Shown piece by piece: positions 16,894 through 26,835 of a stretch of DNA of 64,000 nucleotides. The notes beneath the pieces were generated by a model. That model saw only the letters and a list, made by a program, of their open reading frames with translations, was not told the DNA's origin and searched no databases. The first letter of the stretch is position 1. Every line of letters starts with the position of its first letter. Origin of the DNA: an uncultured Bacteroidia bacterium (lineage in GTDB: Bacteria; Bacteroidota; Bacteroidia; Bacteroidales; F082); NCBI GenBank assembly GCA_902769875.1, contig CACXQV010000012.1, positions 1-64,000 of the forward strand, in the 5' to 3' direction. The position numbers and the translations under genes were made by a program.

Positions 16894-18525
16894 ATGGCAA
16901 AAAACATTGAAGAAATCAAAGCCGCGTTGGCCGAGTACGGCATCACCGGCGCAAAGGAAATTTACTATAACCCGAGTTACGAACAACTCTTCAAGGACGA
17001 GATGAACCCCGCCCTGACGGGTTACGACAAAGGCGTTTTGACCGAACTCAACGCCGTCAACGTGATGACGGGCATCTACACCGGTCGCTCGCCCAAGGAC
17101 AAATACATCGTCATGGATGCCAAGTCGAAGGACACCGTTTGGTGGACCACCGAAGGCTACAAAAACGACAACCACCCGATGAGCGAAGAAGTCTGGGCTC
17201 AAGTGAAAGACCTTGCCAAGAAACAACTCAGTGGCAAGAACCTTTATGTGGTGGATGCTTTCTGCGGTGCCAACAAGGACACCCGTATGGCCGTCCGTTT
17301 CATCATGGAAGTGGCATGGCAGGCCCATTTCGTGCTCAACATGTTCATCAAGCCCACGGCTGAGGAACTGGCCGACTTCAAGCCCAACTTCACCGTCTAC
17401 ACCGCCTCGAAAGCCAAAGTCGAGAACTACAAGGAACTCGGCCTGAACAGCGACACCTGCGTGGCCTTCAACGTGACTTCGCGCGAGCAAGTGATTCTGA
17501 ACACTTGGTACGGTGGCGAAATGAAGAAAGGCATGTTCTCGATGATGAACTATTACCTGCCGCTGCAAGGCATCGCCGCCATGCACTGCTCCGCCAACAC
17601 CGACATGAAGGGCGAAAACACAGCCATCTTCTTCGGTCTGAGCGGTACGGGCAAGACCACCCTTTCGACCGACCCGAAGCGTCTGCTCATCGGCGACGAC
17701 GAGCACGGCTGGGATGATGAAGGTGTGTTCAACTTCGAAGGCGGCTGCTATGCCAAGGTCATCAACTTAGACAAGGAAAGCGAGCCTGACATCTACAACG
17801 CCATCAAGCGCGACGCACTTCTGGAAAACGTCACCGTCGATGCCAACGGCAAGATCGACTTCAAGGACAAGAGCGTGACCGAAAACACCCGCGTCTCCTA
17901 CCCCATCGAACACATCGAGAAGATTGTGAAGAACGTGCGTCCCATTTCGTCGGGTCCCGCCGCCAAGAACGTCATCTTCCTCAGCGCCGACGCTTTCGGC
18001 GTGTTGCCTCCCGTTAGCATCCTGACGCCCGAACAGTGCAAGTATTACTTCCTGAGCGGCTTCACGGCCAAGTTGGCCGGCACCGAGCGCGGCATCACCG
18101 AGCCTACGCCGACCTTCAGTGCCTGCTTCGGACAAGCCTTCCTCGAACTGCACCCGACCAAATACGCCGAAGAACTCGTGAAGCGTATGGAACAGAGCGG
18201 CGCCAAGGCTTACTTGGTGAACACCGGCTGGAACGGCACGGGCAAGCGCATCTCCATCCGCGACACACGCGGCATCATCGACGCCATCCTTGACGGCAGC
18301 ATCGAGAAGGCCCCGACCAAGATGATTCCGTACTTCAACTTCGAAGTGCCTACCGCATTGCCCGGCGTAGATCCCAACATCCTCGACCCGCGCGACACCT
18401 ACGCCGACAAGAGCGCATGGGAAGAAAAGGCCAAAGACCTCTCCTCGCGCTTCATCAAGAACTTTGAGAAGTTCACGACGAATGACGCTGGCAAGGCACT
18501 CGTGGCTGCTGGACCGAAATTGTGA
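16894..18525 (+). CDS. pckA: Phosphoenolpyruvate carboxykinase (ATP)
   Basis: 543 aa, normal length. Interconverts oxaloacetate + ATP and PEP + CO2 + ADP; in Bacteroidales it usually runs toward oxaloacetate to feed succinate/propionate fermentation. Visible motifs: [14 protein letters not shown] near the N-terminus, [20 protein letters not shown], the kinase-1a P-loop [11 protein letters not shown] (about residues 248-258), [18 protein letters not shown], and [15 protein letters not shown] near the C-terminus. Cytoplasmic. Followed by a clear hairpin terminator. Confidence 0.97.
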   Translation: MAKNIEEIKAALAEYGITGAKEIYYNPSYEQLFKDEMNPALTGYDKGVLTELNAVNVMTGIYTGRSPKDKYIVMDAKSKDTVWWTTEGYKNDNHPMSEEVWAQVKDLAKKQLSGKNLYVVDAFCGANKDTRMAVRFIMEVAWQAHFVLNMFIKPTAEELADFKPNFTVYTASKAKVENYKELGLNSDTCVAFNVTSREQVILNTWYGGEMKKGMFSMMNYYLPLQGIAAMHCSANTDMKGENTAIFFGLSGTGKTTLSTDPKRLLIGDDEHGWDDEGVFNFEGGCYAKVINLDKESEPDIYNAIKRDALLENVTVDANGKIDFKDKSVTENTRVSYPIEHIEKIVKNVRPISSGPAAKNVIFLSADAFGVLPPVSILTPEQCKYYFLSGFTAKLAGTERGITEPTPTFSACFGQAFLELHPTKYAEELVKRMEQSGAKAYLVNTGWNGTGKRISIRDTRGIIDAILDGSIEKAPTKMIPYFNFEVPTALPGVDPNILDPRDTYADKSAWEEKAKDLSSRFIKNFEKFTTNDAGKALVAAGPKL

Positions 18526-18598
18526 TTTTTTTCACGCAGAATCCGCAGAAATGCAAAGCATTCAACGAAGTTAAATCGCAGAATAATTCAGAGAAACG

Positions 18599-18630
18599 AG
18601 CCGCTCCGTTTGGGGCGGCTTGTTTTGTAT
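18599..18630 (+). terminator. Terminator after pckA
   Basis: AGCCGC at 18599-18604 pairs with GCGGCT at 18615-18620 (extended by TCC/GGG inside), followed by TGTTTTGT. It lies about 75 bases after the pckA stop. Confidence 0.75.
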
Positions 18631-18683
18631 TATCTCCGCGCATTGTCAAAGATTTTGGGGGTTCTATGGTTGCGCATTGTCAA
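18631..18683 (+). repeat. 53-bp direct repeat, left copy (outer)
   Basis: Matches 20032-20084 at 49 of 53 positions. Each copy itself contains GCGCATTGTCAA twice. With the inner repeat it brackets the ATPase gene. Confidence 0.85.
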
Positions 18684-18720
18684 AAACGACATAAAAAAAG
18701 CCAACATTGATGCCGTCGTT

Positions 18721-18765
18721 TCTTTGGTACACCATTTTGTGGACCACCGATTGGTGTACCAAAGA
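18721..18765 (+). repeat. Palindromic direct repeat, left copy (inner)
   Basis: TCTTTGGTACACC (18721-18733) and GGTGTACCAAAGA (18753-18765) are a perfect 13-bp inverted repeat around GTGGACCAC. The core is repeated at 19973-20011 in the same orientation. Confidence 0.85.
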
Positions 18766-18774
18766 AAAAAGTTG

Positions 18775-18783
18775 TATTTTTGC
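18775..18783 (+). promoter_or_regulatory. -7 promoter of the repeat-flanked ATPase
   Basis: TATTTTTGC, 26 bases before the ATG at 18809, directly after the left palindrome. Confidence 0.7.
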
Positions 18784-18808
18784 AGCGTCAAACCAACAAA
18801 ACAGCGTC

Positions 18809-19936
18809 ATGAAGAAATCATTCATCTATGGTGTGGCCGTTGAAGGCGACAACTTCACCGACCGCGAAAAGGAAACGAAACGGCTCAAGCAGGATTTTGA
18901 GAACGGGCAGAATGTCATCTTGATTTCCCCACGAAGAATGGGCAAGACCTCACTCGTCAGACGGGTGCAGTCCCTCGTTGACAAGAAAACCTTGTCGGTG
19001 GTTTACATTGACGCATACGATTGCCGCAACGAATACGAGTTTTACAACAAGTTTGCCGCTGCCTTGATGAAGCAAACCGCAGGCAAGGCCGAGGCCGTTA
19101 TGAAAAACATCAAGGAGTTTCTGGTGCGATTGTCGCCGAAAGTGGGTTTCAGTCCCGACCCAAACTCCGAAGTCTCACTTTCATTGGGCATCACCCCAAA
19201 GGAATATTCCCCTGAAGAGATTCTGCAACTCCCACAACGAATGGCTGAAAAAATGGGGAAACACATCGTGGTATGTATCGACGAGTTTCAACAAATCGGT
19301 GAATTTCAGGATTCTTTGAACGTACAAAAGAAGATGCGGGGCATTTGGCAATTGCAAACCAATGCTTCTTATTGCCTGTTTGGAAGCAAGAAGCACCTGC
19401 TGTCCAACCTTTTCCAAAACAAGCGAATGCCTTTCTACCAGTTTGGCGACATCCTGTTTCTCCAAGCCATTTCCACTGAAGACTGGAAACCTTTCATTCG
19501 GGGAAAATTCGAGGAAAAGAACATCAGCATTAGCGACGACTTGATTGAAAAGATTTGTGCGACCGTGCAGAACCAGTCGTCGTATGTGCAACAATTGGCC
19601 GCGAATGTAATGCTGAACGCCACTGATGTCGTCACCGAACAAACCCTTGAATTGGCTGTTGAAGATTTGCTGAACCAAAACTCACTGCTGTTCCTGCAAC
19701 AATTGGACGGATTGACGGCCTATCAAATGAACTTCATGAAAGCCCTCGCCAACGGCACAAACGCCAATTTCGGATCCAAAACGGTGCTAAGCCTTTATGA
19801 TTTAGGCTCAAAATCCAATGTTTCCAAAATAAAGTCTGTCTTGACACAAAAAGAATTGATAGAGGACACATCTAAAGGATTTGTGTTTACAGACCCCGTT
19901 TTCCAGTTATGGTTTACCAAGGAATGGTGCAAATAA
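18809..19936 (+). CDS. Archaeal-type STAND-like ATPase (PF01637-like)
   Basis: 375 aa from the ATG after the -7 box (a longer frame from 18707 runs through the palindrome and is rejected). P-loop SPRRMGKTSL (about residues 38-47), Walker B VVCIDEFQQIG, an alpha-helical lid and a C-terminal winged-helix-like end (NFGSKTVLSLYDLGSKSN...FVFTDPVFQLWF). This ATPase family is abundant in archaea and Bacteroidota, often as stand-alone multi-copy genes; no agreed function. Flanked by two nested pairs of direct repeats, which suggests that it moves or has been exchanged as a cassette. Confidence 0.8.
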   Translation: MKKSFIYGVAVEGDNFTDREKETKRLKQDFENGQNVILISPRRMGKTSLVRRVQSLVDKKTLSVVYIDAYDCRNEYEFYNKFAAALMKQTAGKAEAVMKNIKEFLVRLSPKVGFSPDPNSEVSLSLGITPKEYSPEEILQLPQRMAEKMGKHIVVCIDEFQQIGEFQDSLNVQKKMRGIWQLQTNASYCLFGSKKHLLSNLFQNKRMPFYQFGDILFLQAISTEDWKPFIRGKFEEKNISISDDLIEKICATVQNQSSYVQQLAANVMLNATDVVTEQTLELAVEDLLNQNSLLFLQQLDGLTAYQMNFMKALANGTNANFGSKTVLSLYDLGSKSNVSKIKSVLTQKELIEDTSKGFVFTDPVFQLWFTKEWCK

Positions 19937-19972
19937 CAAAGTGATAATCAATTAATTATCATAAACATCCGA

Positions 19973-20011
19973 TTTGGTACACCATTTTGTGGACCACCGA
20001 TTGGTGTACCA
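19973..20011 (+). repeat. Palindromic direct repeat, right copy (inner)
   Basis: Carries TGGTACACC (19975-19983) and GGTGTACCA (20003-20011) with the same GTGGACCAC centre as 18721-18765; the central 37 bases are identical. Confidence 0.85.
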
Positions 20012-20031
20012 TATTGATGCTAAAACCACAT

Positions 20032-20084
20032 TATCCCTGCGCATTGTCAAAGAATTTGGGGGGTCTATGGTTGCGCATTGTCAA
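20032..20084 (+). repeat. 53-bp direct repeat, right copy (outer)
   Basis: Second copy of 18631-18683, ending ten bases before the end of topB. Confidence 0.85.
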
Positions 20085-20093
20085 TTCTACCGA

Positions 20094-22106
20094 TCAAAAA
20101 GCCTTCCGCCACCCACACCCATTCCGCCACTCGGAGCAACCGTATGCGGTCTTACCTTTAATTATATGCCCCTTGCCACAAAGCGGACAGACCTGCCCAA
20201 TGATGGCATCGGGATTGGCTGTTTCGGTTTCTGTTTTCTTGGGTTTTGAGGCCTTTTTTGGTGCGGTTTTCTTCGGTTTCTCCTCCATAACAGTCGCGGC
20301 AACACGGCGGTTGCTGTTGTCCATCATCACGGTTGTGACGATTTCCGACACCATTTGTTTCAGTTCGTCCAAAAATTGTCGGGCTTCGTATTTATGTTGC
20401 TCTATTTCACGGAGTTTCTTTTCCCAAATGCCTGTCAGTTCGGCACTTTTCAGGAGGTCTTCGCGGATGAGTCCAATAAGTTCGATGCCCGTGGGAGTAG
20501 GTTCGAGGCTTTTGCGTATCTTCTTGATATAGTTGCGCTTGAACAATGTCTCGATGATGGCTGCTCGCGTGGATGGTCGCCCGATGCCGTTCTCTTTCAT
20601 CACCTCGCGAAGGGATTCATCGTCAACGAGTTTGCCAGCGGTTTCCATTGCGCGGAGCAATGTGGCTTCAGTGTATGGCTTTGGTGGTGAAGTCCATTTT
20701 TCAGCCAATTGCGGCTGATGCGGCCCGTGCTCGCCTTTGGCAAAAATGGGCAAAGTCCTCTCCTCGTCCTCCTTTTCACCCTCAGCTTCCTCCCTCATCC
20801 CTCCTACCTCCTCCTTCTTCATCGGTTTGATGACCTCGCGCCAGCCCGGCGCTAAAATCTGCTTACCCGAAGTTTTGAACTCCACCTCCTCCACTTTGCC
20901 CAGCACGGTTGTCGTAGCGAATTGACAATCAGGATAGAACGCTGCAATGAAATGACGACACACTTCATCATAGACTTTCTCCTCAGCAAACGACAGACCT
21001 TGTGGCACCACACCCGTCGGGATGATGGCGTGGTGGTCGGTGACCTTGCTGTTGTCGAACACCTTCTTGCTTTTGGGTAACTTCTTGCCTGTCAAAGGTG
21101 ATGTCAAGTCGGCGTAATTGGTGAGTTTGGCCAAAATATCAGGGCATTTCGGGTAGATGTCGTCGCTCAGATAGGTCGTGTCCACACGCGGATAGGTAGT
21201 GTATTTCTTCTCGTAAAGGCTCTGTATGGTCTGCAAAGTCTGGTCGGCGGAAAGGTTGTATTTCTTGTTACATTCCACCTGCAAAGAAGTCAAGTCATAG
21301 AGCCTCGGCGGGGCTTCAGTACCTTTCTTGGTGGAAATGTCGGTCACGGTAAATTCTTTTCCCTCAATGCTTTGCAAGTCCTTTTGTCCGTCATCGACGG
21401 AACCATATTTGCCTTTGGTGGCGGTGAAAGTCGTGTCGCGATAGATTGTTGAAAGCACCCAATAGGCCTCCGGCTTGAAGTTCACGATTTCTTGGTATCG
21501 GTTGACAATCAGTGCCAAAGTTGGCGTTTGCACCCTACCGATGGAGAGCACTTGCCGGTTTTGGCCGTATTTCAAGGTGTAAAGCCGCGTGGCGTTCATT
21601 CCCAAGAGCCAGTCGCCGATGGCACGGCTTAGTCCGGCCTCGTAAAGCGACTGATAATCAGACTGGTCTTTCAAATTCTTGAAGCCTTCGCGGATGGATT
21701 CTTCGGTCAAGGAGGAAATCCAAAGGCGTTTCACGGGGCACTTCACGGCGGCCTTCTGCATCACCCAACGCTGGATGAGTTCGCCCTCTTGACCGGCATC
21801 ACCGCAGTTCACGATTTCGTCGGCTTTCTGGAACAAAGATTCGATGGTCTTGAACTGTTTCTCAACGCCTTTGTCCGCAATCAACTTAATGCCAAAACGT
21901 TGCGGAATCATCGGCAGGCGGCTCAGTGCCCAAGCCTTCCATTGCTCGGTGTAGTCGTGAGGCTCTTTCAGCGTGCAAAGATGGCCGAAAGTCCACGTCA
22001 CTTGATAGCCGTTGCCTTCCATATAGCCCTCGCGTGAAGTGTTGGCTCCCAGCACTTTGGCGATGTCGCGGGCGACGCTTGGCTTTTCGGCAATACAGAC
22101 TATCAT
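20094..22106 (-). CDS. topB: DNA topoisomerase III
   Basis: 670 aa. Type IA topoisomerase: Toprim domain at the N-terminus (VCIAEKPSVARDIAKVLG, the acidic NCGDAGQEGELI motif), and the catalytic Tyr about 305 in KYTTYPRVDTTYLS. C-terminal region ends in a four-Cys zinc-like motif (CPLCGKGHI...GCSEWRNGCGW). The enzyme passes single DNA strands and resolves recombination or replication intermediates. Last gene of the kef-kef-topB minus-strand run. A stretch of charged repeats near residues 430-450 (KKEEVGGMREEAEGEKEDEE) looks like a lineage insert. Confidence 0.95.
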   Translation of the reverse strand: MIVCIAEKPSVARDIAKVLGANTSREGYMEGNGYQVTWTFGHLCTLKEPHDYTEQWKAWALSRLPMIPQRFGIKLIADKGVEKQFKTIESLFQKADEIVNCGDAGQEGELIQRWVMQKAAVKCPVKRLWISSLTEESIREGFKNLKDQSDYQSLYEAGLSRAIGDWLLGMNATRLYTLKYGQNRQVLSIGRVQTPTLALIVNRYQEIVNFKPEAYWVLSTIYRDTTFTATKGKYGSVDDGQKDLQSIEGKEFTVTDISTKKGTEAPPRLYDLTSLQVECNKKYNLSADQTLQTIQSLYEKKYTTYPRVDTTYLSDDIYPKCPDILAKLTNYADLTSPLTGKKLPKSKKVFDNSKVTDHHAIIPTGVVPQGLSFAEEKVYDEVCRHFIAAFYPDCQFATTTVLGKVEEVEFKTSGKQILAPGWREVIKPMKKEEVGGMREEAEGEKEDEERTLPIFAKGEHGPHQPQLAEKWTSPPKPYTEATLLRAMETAGKLVDDESLREVMKENGIGRPSTRAAIIETLFKRNYIKKIRKSLEPTPTGIELIGLIREDLLKSAELTGIWEKKLREIEQHKYEARQFLDELKQMVSEIVTTVMMDNSNRRVAATVMEEKPKKTAPKKASKPKKTETETANPDAIIGQVCPLCGKGHIIKGKTAYGCSEWRNGCGWRKAF

Positions 22107-22141
22107 TTTTAGTTGAGAGTTGAGAGTTTAGAGTTTAGAGT
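22107..22141. repeat. Heptamer repeat between antiporter 1 and topB
   Basis: Tandem TTGAGAG/TTTAGAG units. The last codons of the antiporter (TQL-stop) are read from this repeat. A related tract is at 24432-24468. Confidence 0.7.
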
Positions 22142-24426
22142 TGGGTGTTGGGAATTGTGTCGGGATTGTAGTTCATTAGGAATTCGGCTTTTTCTTTTTG
22201 TGCCACAAACCACACCAAATCAGCGGGTTGGAAGGTGATTCGGGCAGATGGGTTCAGGATGAAATGCCCGTCGCGCTCGATGGCGATGACCATAGCATCA
22301 AGTTTTTCGGCCAAGCCTGAATCCATCAAGGCCACGCCGACGTATGGACTTTGGGGACGCACCTCCACCTTGTACAAATCAACCTCGCTATCTTCGTGTT
22401 CCTGAATCAGTTGTTCGTCAAAAACCTCCACCTTCGACAACAGCAACCGTAGATGGTCCTCGTGTCCCACAAAAGTAATCTTGTCATACGGAAACAGTTG
22501 AAAATCAGACTTCGGCAACTCGAAAAGCTGTTTGCCACGCTCCACACTCACCACGCTCACATTGTAGTTGTCGCGGAAATCGGTATCCTTGATCAACTTA
22601 CCTGAATAATCGCTGTCGGGGCTGAGCGTCATCTTCTGCAAATGGCAGTTTTCCTGAAGGATTTCGGGAATGGTGAACACCTGCATCGACTGGCGCTTGT
22701 TAAGGTTGTCGGTGAACCTGTCCTCGATGCGTTTGTAGAACTTCATTGCCGGGCTTAAAACACGAAGCAACACCGTGAAAACCAGTGCAAAACCAATGTT
22801 TATCAATTGATACCACGGCGAACCCACGCCTAAACGCGGCCAGAAAAATCCGTTGAGGAAATGGCGAATGACAAAGTAGGAAATGACACCCACAATCACG
22901 AAGCGTAAAATGAAGACAATGAGAATCAAAGTCTTGTTGAACTTGTTGGCATCCATCAACTTATGCGTGGTTTTCACCAAAGTGTGCTTAAAGCCCATCG
23001 CCCAGAGGAATGGCGAAAGCAGCACCAACGACAAGGCCGTGCTGATGGCCCCGCTCCACGGTTGCCCCACATATTTCATAATGAACGAACTCGCGAAAAA
23101 CGCAATGAAAACCACAGCGATAATGATGGCCAGATAGATGACGATGTTCTTGAACTGACGCGCCAAAAAACTGCCCATATTGACCTTTTCACCGCTCTTG
23201 ACCTTAATGCCTGAATCGTTGTTTTCCAGTCGGTTAAGCCATTTTTCAGGGAAATGCTTCGTCACCCATTGGTAACTCGGCACAGCTGATTTGATGGCGT
23301 AAGGCGTGATGAAAGTGGTGATGATGGACACCGAAACGATGATGGGGTAAAGGAACTCGTCGATGACGCCGTAACTCAGTCCCAACGTGGCGATAATGAA
23401 CGAAAACTCACCGATTTGGCTGAAGCAGAAACCGCCTTGCATAGCCTGTTTCAAACCCAAACCCGCAATCAAACGGCCAATTACATTGCTCAGCGGCTTG
23501 AAAATGAGAAGAATAAGTGTAACCACCAAAATCTGCCACCAATAATTGACCAAAATTTGTGGGTCGACCATCATACCGACCGACACGAAGAAGATGGCAC
23601 CAAACAGGTTCTTGATGGGAGTGGTCAGTTTGTGAATCGCCTCAGCCTCAAGCGTTTCCGCCAAGATGGAACCCATAATGAACGCGCCCAAAGCCGAGGA
23701 ATAGCCGGCCAAATTGGCCAACACAACCATCAGGAAACACAAGCCGACCGCAAACACCGTCAGCGTTTCCTCCGACATAAACTTGCGCGACCGTTTCAGC
23801 ACCGTCGGCACCAAGAAAATGCCGCCAAAAAACCATATCAAAAGGAAAAACGCCAGTTTCAACATACTGGTAACCAATTCCATACCGTTGAACGACTGGC
23901 TCACTGCCAAAGTGGAAAGAATCACCATCAGCAAGACGGCTTCAAGATCCTCGACGACCAACTCGCCAATGACATTGCCGCTGAATTTTTCGCGGTGCAA
24001 CTTCATATCGTCGAAGGCTTTGGCGATAATCGTGGTGGAGGAAATCGAGAGCATCGCACCGAGGAAAATGCTGTCCATCTGGCTCCAGCCCAAGGTTTTG
24101 CCGAGCAAGAAACCAACCACGCACATCGTCACCAATTCGGTGAGCGCGGTGATGCCTACCGTCCCTCCCACTTTCTTCAACTTCTTGAAACTGAACTCCA
24201 AACCGATGCCGAACAGCATAAACACCATACCGATTTCGCTCCACGTTTCCACGCTCGTATGGTCTTGAATGACAGGAAACCACTCGAAATTAGGCCCAAT
24301 GATGAAGCCGGCAATAATATAACCCAACACGACAGGCTGTTTCAACCATTTGAAAATCACGGTGGTAAGTCCTGCGGTAACAAGTATTAGGGCAAGGTCG
24401 GAGAATAATGCGGGTAGGGATTCCAT
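22135..24426 (-). CDS. KefB-type cation:proton antiporter with two TrkA-C domains, copy 1
   Basis: 763 aa. Monovalent cation:proton antiporter-2 fold: about 12 hydrophobic segments in residues 1-390, starting MESLPALFSDLALILVTAGL, with the ion-path motif around VVEDLEAVLLM. Further membrane segments lie at about 420-560, followed by two cytosolic TrkA-C (RCK-C) lobes (LQKMTLSPDSDYSGKLI...; VEVRPQSPYVGVALMDSGLA...). Likely exports K+ or Na+ under control of a ligand bound by the TrkA-C lobes. It is a tandem paralog of 24452-26761; compared with that copy the motif reads VVEDLEAV instead of VVEDLAAI, placing a glutamate in a membrane helix. Confidence 0.88.
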   Translation of the reverse strand: MESLPALFSDLALILVTAGLTTVIFKWLKQPVVLGYIIAGFIIGPNFEWFPVIQDHTSVETWSEIGMVFMLFGIGLEFSFKKLKKVGGTVGITALTELVTMCVVGFLLGKTLGWSQMDSIFLGAMLSISSTTIIAKAFDDMKLHREKFSGNVIGELVVEDLEAVLLMVILSTLAVSQSFNGMELVTSMLKLAFFLLIWFFGGIFLVPTVLKRSRKFMSEETLTVFAVGLCFLMVVLANLAGYSSALGAFIMGSILAETLEAEAIHKLTTPIKNLFGAIFFVSVGMMVDPQILVNYWWQILVVTLILLIFKPLSNVIGRLIAGLGLKQAMQGGFCFSQIGEFSFIIATLGLSYGVIDEFLYPIIVSVSIITTFITPYAIKSAVPSYQWVTKHFPEKWLNRLENNDSGIKVKSGEKVNMGSFLARQFKNIVIYLAIIIAVVFIAFFASSFIMKYVGQPWSGAISTALSLVLLSPFLWAMGFKHTLVKTTHKLMDANKFNKTLILIVFILRFVIVGVISYFVIRHFLNGFFWPRLGVGSPWYQLINIGFALVFTVLLRVLSPAMKFYKRIEDRFTDNLNKRQSMQVFTIPEILQENCHLQKMTLSPDSDYSGKLIKDTDFRDNYNVSVVSVERGKQLFELPKSDFQLFPYDKITFVGHEDHLRLLLSKVEVFDEQLIQEHEDSEVDLYKVEVRPQSPYVGVALMDSGLAEKLDAMVIAIERDGHFILNPSARITFQPADLVWFVAQKEKAEFLMNYNPDTIPNTQL

Positions 24427-24431
24427 TGTTA

Positions 24432-24468
24432 TTCAGTTTAGAGTTTAGAGTTTAGGGTTTAGAGTTTA
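24432..24468. repeat. Heptamer repeat between the two antiporter genes
   Basis: About five tandem GTTTAGA-like units. The C-terminal residues LNSKP of antiporter 2 are encoded by it. The same kind of tract follows antiporter 1. Confidence 0.75.
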
Positions 24469-26761
24469 ATGTTGTTTCGTTTTCATTTGTGACAGGTTGT
24501 TTGGCGCTATTGAGCACTTCTTTGGCGTGGCTTTCGGAGGCCACGAACCACACTTTGTCGCCGTCGAGGAAGGTGATGGAGGATTCAGGATTGAGGATGA
24601 AATCGTCGCCGCGCTCCACGGCTATCACAAAGACATTGAAGCGGTTACGCAGGTCGGAGTCGTGCAAGGTCACACCCTCGTAACGATCGCCTTTGGTCAC
24701 CACCGAACAATAAATGTCGACATCGCTCTCGGGCCGTTCCTTGACAAGCACGTCGTCCTCCACCTCAATGCGTGAGCGCACCTTGGCCAACTGTTCCTCT
24801 GTGCCCAACAGCGTGATTTCGTCCATCGGGAACAGCATAAAGTCGCGCCTCGGCAGGTCAATGACCTCATCGGCACGATCAATACTCACCACGCTGGCAT
24901 CGTAAGCATCGTGGAAGTCGGTCTCGCGGATGTGCTTGCCGGCATATATACTCTTGGCACTCAGCGTCATTTTCTCTAAAACGAAGTTTTCCTGCAAAAT
25001 CTCAGGCACCACAAACGAATGTAGCGTTTGGCGGTTGTTCATATTGTCCAAAAAACGTTTCTCGATGCGCTCATACCAGTGCATTACTGGACTTATTCCC
25101 CTCAGTATGAGGAGATAAGCCAAAGAAGCGACAACGGCAATGACGAGGTCATCCATCTGAATGTTGAGCGACTGCCAGAAACTGTCGTTGAGTCCGTGTT
25201 GGAACACACGAGCCGTGAAACCCCAAGCGATGACGAAACCCAAGGCAAACAAAATCCTGACCATTCGGTTGTTCGCCTTGTTTTCCTTGACCATTTTTAC
25301 GGTCTCCTCGTCCAAGTCGCGCTTGAAGGCTAACGCCCAAATGAACGGCGAAAGGACAAGCAACAAAGCCGCAAGGACAATCACCCCAGAATAGGGCTGC
25401 AAAACATTGTTCATTACAGGTTCGAGGAGCGAGAAAGTGATGAGCATCAAGGCCAAAAGGATGGCCGAGTAGAGCACGGCACTTTTCACCCGACCGACAA
25501 CGAAATCCTTCATAGTCAGTTGGTTGCCGCGTTTGATTTTCAGGTTTTTCTCCTTGCTGCCGAAAAACTGCGTCCAACTTTCGGGCACTTTATTGTTGAT
25601 CCAATTATAGAGCGGTTCGCCGCCTTTTATCAAATAAGGTGTAAGGAAAGTGGTGATGATGGACACCGAAACGATGATGGGATAAAGGAAGTCGTCGATC
25701 ACGCCGAAACTCATACCCACCGTGGCGATGATGAACGAAAACTCGCCGATTTGCCCGAAACACATTCCGGCACGCACGGCGTTGTGGAGGTTGTCGCGCG
25801 AAAGCAACATACCCACGCCCGAAGTCAAGGACTTGAGCACCACCACGGCCACCGTAATCACCAAAATTTGCCACCAATACTGCACCAAAACGGACGGATT
25901 GACCATCATACCCACCGACACGAAAAACACCGCGCCGAACAGGTTCTTGATGGGTGTGGTGAGTTTGTGAATCATCTCAGCCTCAAGCGTTTCGGCCAAG
26001 ATGCTGCCCATAATGAACGCGCCCAAGGCCGACGAGAAACCGGCTTTGTTGGCCAACCAAACCATAAAGAAACAAAGGCCCACGGCAAACACCGTCAGCG
26101 TTTCTTCCGACATAAACTTGCGCGACCATTTCAGGACGGTCGGGATGAGGAACACGCCGCCGACATACCACACCAAAAGGAAGAAAACAAGGCGCAAAAC
26201 GCTGAACAGCAATTCGGTGCCGTTCAAGGCCGTGCTAACCGCCAAGGTGGAGAGAATCACCATCATAAGGATGGCGGCCAAATCCTCGACCACCAACACG
26301 CCGATGACGCTGCCGGTGAACTTCTCGCTTTTCAGTTTCAGGTCGTCGAAAGCCTTGGCAATAATCGTGGTCGATGACATTGAAAGCATAGCACCAAGGA
26401 AAATGCTGTCCATCTGCGACCAGCCCATCACCTTGCCGAGCAGGAAGCCTATGATGCACATCGAGACCAATTCCGTCAGTGCTGTAATGCCCACAGTGCC
26501 AGCCTGTTTCTTCAGTTTCTTGAAACTAAACTCCAAGCCGATGGCGAACAGCAGGAACACCATTCCGATTTCGCTCCAAATCTCAACACTTTCGTGGTCG
26601 CTGATGACCGGAAACCACGGAAAATAAGGTCCGATGAGCAAGCCTGCAATGATGTAGCCCAACACCAACGGTTGTTTCAACCATTTGAAAATCACTGTAG
26701 TAACACCTGCCGTGACAAGAATTAAGGCGAGGTCGGAGAATAATGCGGGTAAGGATTCCAT
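24452..26761 (-). CDS. KefB-type cation:proton antiporter with two TrkA-C domains, copy 2
   Basis: 769 aa, same architecture as copy 1 and near-identical at the N-terminus (MESLPALFSDLALILVTAGV). CPA2 transport domain with VVEDLAAILMM, extra membrane segments around residues 420-560, then two TrkA-C lobes (EKMTLSAKSIYAGKHI; VVTKGDRYEGVTLHDSDLR). Promoter TACCTTTGC at 26781-26789 probably drives copy 2, copy 1 and topB together. Likely membrane ion homeostasis (pH or potassium/sodium); the transported ion cannot be told from sequence. Confidence 0.88.
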   Translation of the reverse strand: MESLPALFSDLALILVTAGVTTVIFKWLKQPLVLGYIIAGLLIGPYFPWFPVISDHESVEIWSEIGMVFLLFAIGLEFSFKKLKKQAGTVGITALTELVSMCIIGFLLGKVMGWSQMDSIFLGAMLSMSSTTIIAKAFDDLKLKSEKFTGSVIGVLVVEDLAAILMMVILSTLAVSTALNGTELLFSVLRLVFFLLVWYVGGVFLIPTVLKWSRKFMSEETLTVFAVGLCFFMVWLANKAGFSSALGAFIMGSILAETLEAEMIHKLTTPIKNLFGAVFFVSVGMMVNPSVLVQYWWQILVITVAVVVLKSLTSGVGMLLSRDNLHNAVRAGMCFGQIGEFSFIIATVGMSFGVIDDFLYPIIVSVSIITTFLTPYLIKGGEPLYNWINNKVPESWTQFFGSKEKNLKIKRGNQLTMKDFVVGRVKSAVLYSAILLALMLITFSLLEPVMNNVLQPYSGVIVLAALLLVLSPFIWALAFKRDLDEETVKMVKENKANNRMVRILFALGFVIAWGFTARVFQHGLNDSFWQSLNIQMDDLVIAVVASLAYLLILRGISPVMHWYERIEKRFLDNMNNRQTLHSFVVPEILQENFVLEKMTLSAKSIYAGKHIRETDFHDAYDASVVSIDRADEVIDLPRRDFMLFPMDEITLLGTEEQLAKVRSRIEVEDDVLVKERPESDVDIYCSVVTKGDRYEGVTLHDSDLRNRFNVFVIAVERGDDFILNPESSITFLDGDKVWFVASESHAKEVLNSAKQPVTNENETTLNSKP

Positions 26762-26780
26762 AACGTATCTTATTGGGACT

Positions 26781-26789
26781 GCAAAGGTA
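26781..26789 (-). promoter_or_regulatory. -7 promoter of the antiporter-antiporter-topB run
   Basis: Minus-strand TACCTTTGC, 20 bases before the ATG at 26761. Confidence 0.75.
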
Positions 26790-26835
26790 CAAACTTAACT
26801 TGAAAGCTCAAAAAAAGAAGTCACAAATGCTTGTT

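Noticed and set aside
18707..18808. Longer start for the repeat-flanked ATPase
   Set aside because: The extra codons come from the palindrome and the -7 box; the ATG at 18809 fits the promoter.
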